Assembly: GCA_033220425.1 (NCBI GenBank)
Contig: CM065652.1
Location: 3,410,001-3,474,000, forward strand
Direction: 5' to 3'
Origin: Lepraria neglecta
Lineage: Eukaryota > Ascomycota > Lecanoromycetes > Lecanorales > Stereocaulaceae
Length of the DNA: 64,000 bases
Below are positions 55,374 through 64,000 of the stretch, in pieces (the first letter of the stretch is position 1; each line of letters opens with the position of its first letter). The notes under the pieces are model-generated. The model was given only the letters and a program-made list of their open reading frames with translations. It ran no database searches and was not told the DNA's origin. The translations under genes were made by a program, and so were the position numbers.

Positions 55374-55698
55374 AGAACTGGGGAAGGCAGACGGGAGATT
55401 TAGGAGAGGGAGGGAGGGGAGAGGTGAGATGTAGGAGGACTGTTTCTTGGATTGGATAATGGGCTTGTGATTAGCTTGGGTAGGGGATAGAAATGGCATT
55501 GGAGTTCAATTAATGCCTCAATTATCCTCCAAACCCCCACCTAGAGCCCGCTCAGGCCGACCATAATTCCAGCCCGAGCCAATGCCGCTTAGGGTACAGC
55601 AGAACGCTTCGTCACACGTAAATCATCAATCTGACCTGTCGTCATTCCTCCTCACCTCACATCCCCAGTCTCGTGACCAAGCTTATTCAGTCCTCCGC
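55374..55698. other. intergenic interval between convergent frames
   Basis: Contains the 3' flank of HUL5. A G/A-rich run at 55375-55430 has no assigned role. Confidence 0.45.
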
Positions 55699-58600
55699 CT
55701 AGCTAAGATTGAAACCAGCTCCAGCATTCACACTGTATAGCAATCTTTCCTTCAGCACTTTCTCATCCCTATAGACCGGCAATTTCAGCAGGTTGACACA
55801 AGTACTCGTGCTCGGCAGTCTTGTCTGATCAGCGCCGCTGTCTCTGATGCTGAACCTCGGGTTTAGATTCCCAAATCCCAACAACGGTGCTCTTGGCGTG
55901 CTCGTAACGAACTTGAGAACCTTCTTCCTATCCACATCATCGAGGCTCTCCATGACTTTCCAAAACATCTGTACAGACGGATGTTCGATGCCGTCATCCC
56001 CGATAGCGTATATGCCACCGTACTGCGTATTAGCCCTCAGATCAGAGACATTGATGTCGGTGCTGGCGCCACCTACGAGGGTTTGAAGTTCTGATTGGTT
56101 GAACATGCTTAGCCATGAGGGTGAGATGATAGTGCCGAGACCTTTCAGGAAAGCGGATGTTTGCGCATAAGGCTGAACCTGTAGGCGATGCTTGGCAATG
56201 TAGGCGATGTAGACGAGGCGGTTTTCGTTGGTGACTGATATCGAGGCGCCATTATTGCAAAGTTCACGGGTGATAGATTTTGTTTCTGTTGGGGAAATGC
56301 GGACGGTGTCGGTTACGGCGAAATTGAGGGAGAAAACGTCTTCGACATTACCCGTGTAGTTTTTCATTTGGAGCTGGGGAGTGGTGTTAGTGCTAACGAA
56401 GTGAATGGGTCTCATGGGGGCCGAGAGTCACTTACCAGACCTTGGTAGAGGCCCTCGTCAAGGTCTCGTAGGTCATTAAGATTGGCGCGGTAGCCCGAAT
56501 CTTTGCCTGGAGACCCAGAGCCTCCAGTAAGGGCCCATTTGAGGAGGAAGAAAGGTGCGAAATGGATGTCGACGAGAATCCCCTCATAGAGACATTTTCC
56601 AATAATTCGTCCTAGAAAATCGTATCTTCGTAAGAGGTCTCTGATGTTCTCATTCCAGTCTGGAGATTTCTCATCGAACATGGCTTGTTGAAGAGTCACC
56701 TTTCGCTCTTCAATGGAAGCTGGATTTGGGTAAAGCAGATGCTGATCATTTTCAATGAAGAGTGCCTCTAAGCCGTTGCTGGCTCCGAAGGCTTCGTTAG
56801 TGATGCTTGTGAGGAACTCCTTGGTCACACCTCCGCCGTCGATGCCCTCCTCGACTGTATCGAATTTGTCTACAAATCTGATTTGTATTGGTTCTTTGAG
56901 CCCTTCGCCTAGGTCGTAGAATTGAGCATACGCATCATCGAAGATATTCTCCCTTCGAACTTTTGCGCGGTGCTTGTTGATTGCTGCTGGTGCCGGAGAG
57001 TTCATCAATGCAAACCTCCATTCGTCAGGATCCGAGGTACCTCTTCTCCTTATCTGATCCAAGGCCACGAACTGGCGAAAGATTTGTACTCGAGTAGCAA
57101 AGGGTATGAAAAACGGCATGTTCTGGAGGATCTCTAGTCGCGGTGTTACGGACTGCAGGTATTTTTTCCTTGACGCTTTCTGCTGTTGTCTTCTCAATCG
57201 TGCCGCATTTCTGATTTGCTGCGTATGCTGAGTACCAATAAGGAAGTGTTCATCACCATCGGTGTCGTCATCCTGCTCATCGTTCTTGGCTTCGCCATCA
57301 GCTTCATAGGATACTTCGATCTTGTGCTTCTCCTCCTCTTCAGCTACGACAGCGGCTATAAATCGATCCATTTCAAAGTACTTTGTCATCAGCCAATGGT
57401 TCTTGGGCATGAACTTCCGCCGCGAACTGCGCAGTGTAAGACACAAATTATCCATCAGGCTTATGTAGCAGTGACTTACTCTCGTTCGTATATCATACGA
57501 AGCACGCCAGTCACCATCCCCTTCATGTAACCAAGAGTCATGCCACTGACGCCGGCAACCGACATCTCTGCAAATTTCGCGGGCGATTCATCTCGACCTT
57601 TTTCAGGCTGTGCTGTCTTGCTGCCGCCGAAATATTCAGCAAGGCTAGTCTTGGCCTCCGTTGCCTCAATTCCAGCGATCTCAGTGGTATTCCAGTGCAT
57701 TGAAAAAGCGAGGTTCTTCAGGAAGACTGTCAATTCCTTCACTTGGTCAAGTGGCAAAGCGCTCTGCCTAGTCCATGACCATTGGTTATTAGAATCTGAA
57801 GTACCAGACAAGAACTCTTCGTCATCCATGACCTTGAGCACGAATGTGTAGAGTTCCAAGAAGAGGAGAATTACACGCCACTGCTGATCTCTAGATTCGG
57901 CCGTGATTGACGAGGATGATTTATTCAGCTGACTTCGGACTTTATCTGGCCTCAGCATGCTGACCGTCTCATGAGGATCCTTGCTGATCTTTTCGAATAT
58001 ATTTGTTCGGCTTGTGGCTCGGTAGAAAAATTTGATAGCTGGCATGTTTGCTCCTACACGGGCTGTTTGGGCCTGTCTTGAAGTCGAACCTCGATAAAGC
58101 CACATGCGAATCTCATCACCCCGACGCGGAAAAGCTCTGAGCAGAGTCAAAGCATAACTTGCAACGGCAGAAGCCTCGTTAGGCGTTCCTGTAGTACCAC
58201 TGCCCGAAGCGGGAACGACATCTATGTTGGCAAGAAGGCTACTGACATTTTCTTGATTAATCAGTGTCATGATTTCGGACCGCACAAAGGTGGGTAGTGG
58301 TTTGGCAGCGCGCTCTGAGGAAGTGGGCATGCCATCAGTCAAAGACGTATCATCCGTTGCATCTATTCGAGCACCAATAGCATCTGCAAGGTACGAGATA
58401 AGTCTTGAAACGACATGAACATATTGAGCATCAGGCAAGTCTGTAGCTCTGTGCTTCTCTGAGTATACCCAACGGCGAAAGTAGATGAAGTAAGCCAGAA
58501 GCCAGAGAAGGCTTTCGCGGCTTTTCATACGCAGTATGTCGACCTGTGAAGATGGCGATAGAAGTTGATTCAGTGCGTTTGCAAGAGCTTCGTACCTTAT

Positions 58601-59455
58601 CGCACGAGCGAAGCCTTCCAGACTACCGAAAATTGTGGGAAGTTGGGAGATAGTTAGAAATTCACTTGCAAAACCCTCATACACCGATGATGTTCTTGAT
58701 GTGCCAGTCTTGAGTAGTCCAACTATCGTAGTCTTAATCAAATCAACGTCCTCAGTCTGATGTTCAATAGCGACTTCGGTCAAAGTCCTGAAATAATCAT
58801 AGGAATAGGGAGCCAGTTGTTTTGGGATGGTGGTAGCAAGGCTGTGAAGGAGAGCTAAAAGGCCATCGACAATGAAGGAGGGTAGCGGACTTGTTCGCCT
58901 TGAGCTCAATGTGGCAAGAGAGAGTTTCGCTAGGCGCAGTAGGGGGTGTGTCCAGACATCAGGTGGACAAGCTGATGGCTGCATTGGCATAGAGCGGAAG
59001 TATCTCGAAGCGAAGTAGCATAATCGCTGCACATCCTGCTCATTGTGTGGAGAAGCGAACTGCACTAGCAGTCTGAGCGAGCTCAAGCATTCCCCTTCTG
59101 AAGCGTACGGGGTCGATGCCGACGCTGCCTGCCACAAGAACTGTTCTGGCTCTGCAGGTAGTGTCTCCGGGTCCCATTCTTCTTTATGGTCCCACTCTTG
59201 TCTCCAGTTTTTCCTAGCTTCTCTGCGTTCCTTATGGCCTCGCCATGTCTTCTGAATCCTTGTCGCTGCAGGAGGGCGCTCCCTCTCTTGTTGCCTTAAT
59301 ATCCGCTCCTGCTGAGCCTGAGCCAGCGTATTCTGGGTGCTCTGTGGGGACGAAGATGACCGAGAGCCGGGTAATGCAGCGAAAGGGTTATTATTGCGAC
59401 CCGACAGATTCACTTGCCGTCGTGGGCGCGCGCTGCCGGTGAAAGATGGAAACAT
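55699..59455 (-). CDS. HUL5: HECT-type E3 ubiquitin ligase of the Hul5/UBE3C group
   Basis: Exons 57480-59455, 56436-57426 and 55699-56373 (introns 53 and 62 bp) give 1213 residues; yeast Hul5 has 910 and human UBE3C 1083. Near residue 65 an IQ motif (ATRIQKTWRGHKERREARKN) stands where UBE3C has one. A long helical middle follows, then RRKFMPKNHWLMTKYF and the HECT domain from about residue 850: INKHRAKVRRENIFDDAYAQ, FVDKFDTVEEGIDGGGVTKE, FLGRIIGKCLYEGILVDIHF, and the catalytic STSTCVNLLKLP with Cys1181, ending GFNLS. Hul5 extends ubiquitin chains on proteasome substrates and acts in heat-stress quality control in yeast. Both junctions restore conserved text (YER-DSRRKF; GLYQGL-LQMKNYTG). Confidence 0.94.
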
Positions 59456-61014
59456 GTTTGTGCTGCAGGGACTCCAGAGGCTCGACTAGCGCTGCAGGCA
59501 GACAGTGTTGTCAAGGATATGGAGGCTATGTCTCTGGGAGAACATCTTGAGAGGAAACTCTCGGAATTCTTCGTAGTCGTTGAACACTTGGGCGGCAGAG
59601 GCAATTGCTTCCGTCTGTTTCGATATGGATTGCAGATCGAAAATTGGCAGGCTTAAAGCCGAAGACTTACATCCGTCGCGTTTGCCAAGACTTTGCATTT
59701 ACTGATGAGCCTTGAAAGTTTACAGAATTGATCGGGAAAAGATCTCTTGGTGTGGAGCTATCGAGACATTTCAAAATGTCAAGAAGCTCCTAGCAGCCCC
59801 AAGAGTTCCACGCGTTCCTTGTAGATTATATAACTTTAACGTCTATCCAATTACCACCTCGAACGAGAAGTATCGAGGCTTATACTGACAAGTTTTTGGA
59901 TGGAGGGTTCTCCGGTATAGTCTTCTAGCACTCACTATCCTCCAAAGCTCTTTCAACGCATGCCTGATATTTCAGACTATCGGTCGAGGCCCTTGTCCTG
60001 ATGATTAGATGTGCACAAACTGCGGTCCCAGAGCCTCCATATCTTAATCAGCAAAAGCATAGGCTAAGAACTGTGAAGAAGCCCGCGTCTAGCTCGTAAG
60101 GTCTTTCGAGGATGAGGCGTTGCCAAGGAACAAGCTCGAGCAGTGGTGGTGGCGGTGGTGGGTCGAACTCCAGTGTCTACAATGCGTAGAAAGAAGGGCG
60201 TAACCTGTATTCGCCAATTCGAATGAGCGCAATTCGAATGCTCAAGCGGTATTTCCGGTTGCCTCATGTTCATGTGAGTGGTTTTTTATAACATGTAAGA
60301 GGCAAGTCAAATTATCTTTGTCCTCCAAAGGGAAAGAAAGAGCCACCAGTGATGCAAAGAAGACAAGAATAGAGTAGGCGCAAGCAAGAAGTACTCGTAT
60401 AGTACAATATCATCTGACAGATAGCAGCAAAACTTTCTATGCGCAATGAAGACTTCTTTCACTTGCCAAAAGGCTACAGGATAGGTGAACTGTACGTAGA
60501 CTCGCTGGTGTCAAGATAACTTGGACGTCTCCCTGTTTCGAAGCCGTGAACGGCTCGCAAGAAGAGTTGAATCGTCGACTTTCTGGGGCATAATCCTGTC
60601 CATTTAGTACTCAGCAGCCCATTCTTTGTCCAATCATTATCTGTGATTACATTTACCAAAGGCAACTTTGTAGGACGTTTTGTCCGGATTTTTCTGCTAC
60701 CTACGAGATAGATCTTCACCCGACGTACTAAATTTGCTCACTCGATTTAAAATAGCAACACAACCCCTGGATTGCCGTCACACGAGCGAAGCTCCGGGCA
60801 AATCTTCGGCTGTCATTCCACGCTAGTCGGATCACACTAGAGAATTATCTCTTTTTTCCAAGCTCGAGCGACTCTCAAACACAACAACTCACACCCCGTC
60901 GGAAACATACGTCGTCCAAGTTCCGTATCCCTGCACACTTCCCCTACCAGAAAACCCTCGTGACAACAGAAAAAAACTTGAAAATACTGGAAAACCATTA
61001 GCAAACCAAGCTGT
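59456..61014. other. long intergenic interval upstream of HUL5 and PAB1
   Basis: About 1.56 kb between divergent genes. No protein-like frame or RNA gene is visible. A GTCGAACTCC phrase near 60160 recalls a tRNA T-arm but has no matching acceptor or D stem. The last 100 bases are A-rich as expected for a PAB1 leader. Confidence 0.45.
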
Positions 61015-61301
61015 GTAAGTGTTATTTGACCACTCAGACCCTGCACAGGGACACCTTCCAAAATCGGGAGCTGTCGATGACAGCAGCCTCATCTATTCTT
61101 ACTTACGTACAGCTAACATTCTTTCTCGCAACAGTGTCTTTGACCTTCCCTACACCTCGACTTCATACTCAAGTGCCAACCTTCTCTGTACGTCCTCCCC
61201 CCCTTCCTTTGTTCCCAAATTCTCGTGTCACCAGATCCATCACCAGCGTCAAGTTTTCGCGCTGAGGTTGAAAAGCAAGCTGCTGACCATATCTCATATA
61301 G
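61015..61301 (+). other. predicted intron in the PAB1 5' untranslated leader
   Basis: GTAAGT at 61015-61020, TGCTGACC at 61281-61288 and ATATAG ending at 61301 make a strong intron just 14 bases before the PAB1 ATG. The stretch also contains an open frame joined to PAB1, but no ATG in it lies in that frame near a good context. Confidence 0.55.
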
Positions 61302-61315
61302 AAAATACCATCACC

Positions 61316-63796
61316 ATGACTACCGAAGCAACTACAGGCTCAACCCCCCCATCGCTCGAGAAGCTCTCCATCGATGACAAAACAAACGCTGCCACTAACG
61401 GCGGTATGCCCAACGGCATTGATACGAGTGTTAGCGGGACTCAGTCCCCCAACGATCCAGACTCCCTCCAGACTCCAAGCTCCGCAGCTCCAGGTGGAAA
61501 CAACCAACCCCACTCTGCTTCGCTATATGTTGGTGAGCTCGATCCGGCTGTGACTGAAGCCATGCTGTTCGAGCTCTTCTCCTCCATCGGCCAAGTTGCC
61601 TCAATCCGTGTCTGCCGCGACGCTGTCACTCGTCGTTCCCTCGGCTATGCGTACGTCAACTACAACAACACTGCGGACGGGGAGCGCGCTATGGAGGAGC
61701 TGAACTACACAGTCATCAAAGGCCGTCCTTGCCGTATCATGTGGTCTCAGCGCGATCCTGCTTTGCGTAAGACTGGTCAAGGCAACGTCTTCATTAAGAA
61801 CTTGGATACTGCTATTGACAACAAAGCTCTGCACGACACATTTGCTTCCTTTGGAAACATTCTCAGTTGCAAGGTTGCACAAGACGAATTCGGCAACTCC
61901 AAGGGCTACGGCTTTGTCCACTATGAGACCGCAGAGGGAGCTACAAACGCCATCAAGTCCGTCAACGGCATGTTGCTGAACGAGAAGAAGGTATTCGTGG
62001 GTCATCACATCCCAAGAAAGGATCGTGACAGCAAATTCGACGAGATAAAGGCAAACTTCACCAACATCTACGTCAAGAATATCGAGCCCGAGGTGACGGA
62101 CGAGGACTTCCGAAAACTCTTTGAGAAGTATGGAGAAGTCACTTCAGCTTCAATCGCTAGAGAGCCAGAGTCGGGCAAGAGCCGAGGATTTGGCTTTGTG
62201 AACTACGTCAAGCACGAGAACGCAGCCACTGCTGTCGAAGCGCTTCACAACAAAGACTTCAAAGGCCAAATTCTCTACGTGGGTCGTGCACAGAAGAAGT
62301 CCGAGCGTGAGGAGGAGCTCCGGAAGCAGCACGAGGCCGCTCGTCAGGAGAAAGCATCCAAATACCAAGGTGTAAACTTATATGTCAAGAACTTAGACGA
62401 TGATGTCGATGATGAGAAGCTTCGCGAGATCTTCGCAGGCGCCGGTACAGTTACCTCGGCGAAGGTTATGCGCGATACTGGACCCGAGAGAAGTGAGTCA
62501 CCTGATAGCGAAAAGGACATGGAAAACAAAAAGGAATCGGATAAAGAGGGGAGTGAGGAAGACAGCGAGAAGAAGGATGATGATGCCAAAGACGACGACA
62601 CGAAGAAAGACTCTAAGTCCAAGCGACAACTGGGCAAGAGCAAGGGTTTTGGTTTCGTCTGCTTCAGCAATGCCGACGAAGCTACGAAAGCTGTCAGCGA
62701 CTATCATCAAAAGATGGTGAACGGCAAACCGCTATACGTTGCCGTCGCTATGCGAAAGGATGTCCGAAAGACACAACTGGAACAGAGCATCCAAGCGCGA
62801 AACGCTCTTCGCATGCAGCAAGCTGCCGCGGCAGCAGGAATGCCTCAACAGCCCTTCATGCAGCCAGCGATGTTCTACGGTCCTGGCCAGCAGCCTGGAA
62901 TGGTTGCAGCTAACGCAGCAGGCCGTGGTGGAGTGCCATTCGGACCCCAGCAGGGTATGATGCTACCAGGTATGCAGGGCGGCCGAGCTGGTCAGTTCCC
63001 TGGCATGCAGGCTCAGCAAGGCGGCCGTGGTGGACAGCAGATACCTCCCAACGCCTTCGGAATGCCCGGCCAGATGCCTTTTGGTGCAATGCCTCAAGGC
63101 GGTCCCGGCGGTTTCCCTGCCGGCATGGCATATCCTCAAGCTCTAGCTCAGGTGCAAGCTACATTGAATGGTCGTGGACAAGGCGGTCGTGGGCAGATGC
63201 AGGGGATGCAAGGCATGCAAGGAATGCCGCCACAGATGATGGGGCCTCCGGGCATGCGTGGTAGAGATGGCCGTCCTCAACAATTCCCGAACCAACCTGG
63301 ACGCGGTGGCATGGGAATGAACATGGGTGTGCAACCAGGACAAATGGGCGGCTTCCCTCAACAAGGTCGTGGGGCTGCTGGATTCGGAGCAAGCCCTCAA
63401 GGCATGGGTCCCTCGCAAGGAGCTGGCCCATCAGCACAACTCGAGGCTCTTGCCGCAGCACCTCCAAATCAACAAAAGCAACTGCTCGGCGAAGCTATCT
63501 ATCCTAAGATCCAGGTCATGCAGCCTGAATTGGCGGGCAAGATCACCGGTATGCTCTTGGAGATGGATAACCCGGAATTGATGTCTTTGTAAGTTTCTCT
63601 TCGTCATGGATAGTTAGTAACCAACGCTGACAGAAATAGGATCGATGACAACGACAAGTTGCGCGAGAAAGTCGATGAGGCACTTGCAGTGTTCCAGGAC
63701 TATGTCAAGACACAAGGCGTTGATGGCGCAGCTCAAGAAGGTGCACCATCGGAGCAGCAAACAAACGGAGGCGAAGGCGAGGCAGCTACTTCATAG
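61316..63796 (+). CDS. PAB1: Polyadenylate-binding protein, cytoplasmic/nuclear
   Basis: Exons 61316-63588 and 63640-63796 give 809 residues. The protein coats poly(A) tails and couples them to eIF4G, deadenylases and nuclear export. Four RRMs begin near residues 68 (SLYVGELD), 155 ([14 protein letters not shown]), 248 ([16 protein letters not shown]) and 352 ([17 protein letters not shown]). RRM4 carries an inserted acidic/Lys stretch of about 50 residues (388-439) before its RNP1 (KGFGFVCF). A Met/Gln/Gly/Pro-rich linker with RGG-like words ([10 protein letters not shown]) leads to the C-terminal MLLE domain ([17 protein letters not shown], then [16 protein letters not shown]), which is cut by the 51-bp intron inside a Leu codon. 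ATG 61316 has a CACC context and follows a likely leader intron. Confidence 0.96.
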
Positions 63797-64000
63797 GATG
63801 CTTTTCCTCGAACTAAGTCACCGTCGCTCGAATAACTCCCACAAGCCGAGGACTACCGATCTCCACACTCAGCATACTTCAAGACTACGTGTTCCCCTCT
63901 ATCCCATTATACCAACATCAATTCCATTCTTTCACGGCTCATGGAACCTCACTGGCAGCTGAGCTGTCACGGTGCCTGGATGTGACCTTCAATAGCATGT
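63797..64000. other. PAB1 3' flank to window end
   Basis: C/T-rich, presumably PAB1 3' UTR. No other feature. Confidence 0.5.

Noticed and set aside
60060-60250. tRNA-like T-arm phrase GTCGAACTCC
   Set aside because: No acceptor stem, D-arm or anticodon stem can be paired around it.

Overview
The window is nuclear DNA of a filamentous ascomycete. Genes carry short introns (about 47-110 bp) with GT(A/G)NGT donors and CTAAC/CTGAC branch sites 10-20 bases before the AG. Intergenic gaps are about 0.3-1.9 kb. The gene content is that of a mould: a con-10-type conidiation protein, a GH81 endoglucanase, secreted Cys-rich and SnoaL-like proteins, and many F-box and BTB genes. The style of the accessory families suggests Leotiomycetes (Helotiales), which is an inference from remembered family resemblance, not a search. 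I saw no rRNA, tRNA, CRISPR array or virus-like element.

Housekeeping blocks look intact. They are SEC6 and mitochondrial ribosomal protein uL30 as a divergent pair (8.3-11.2 kb); sphingosine-1-phosphate lyase (11.8-13.6 kb); RRP12 (14.2-18.1 kb); a con-10 homologue; a TMEM115-like Golgi membrane protein; a LisH/WD40 protein like Sif2/TBL1 (21.0-23.1 kb); a rhodanese-like protein, an SGNH hydrolase and a fructosamine-3-kinase family protein (31.6-35.0 kb); a DUF1295 membrane enzyme and GH81 glucanase (45.6-50.0 kb); peroxisomal 3-ketoacyl-CoA thiolase (50.8-52.2 kb); a HUL5-type HECT ligase (55.7-59.5 kb); and PAB1 (61.3-63.8 kb). Exon joins were worked out by hand from splice signals and frame.

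Between these blocks lie accessory stretches full of decaying host genes: two F-box genes facing apart (0-2.9 kb), a secreted repeat adhesin-like gene (4.5-7.4 kb), a divergent pair of an Hsp70-like (HSPA12-type) gene and a coiled-coil gene (24.2-28.5 kb), a tandem pair of an unnamed HPGARY-motif family (37.6-39.5 kb), a BTB gene (39.9-40.7 kb), a multi-span membrane protein (44.0-45.1 kb) and an F-box/LRR gene (52.5-54.1 kb). Nearly all their in-frame stops are TAG, TAA or TGA at places where a C-to-T or G-to-A transition from Gln, Arg or Trp would explain them. This fits mild repeat-induced point mutation (RIP) or relaxed selection on expanded families. A 290-bp inverted-repeat element flanked by TA (35.4-35.7 kb) is the only clear mobile element.

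Points that deserve a second look are the co-decayed Hsp70-like/coiled-coil pair, the HPGARY family, the GC-AG intron and paired CCTCGG boxes of the thiolase gene, the apparent one-base slip in a G run of the Sif2-like gene, and the TA-flanked MITE.
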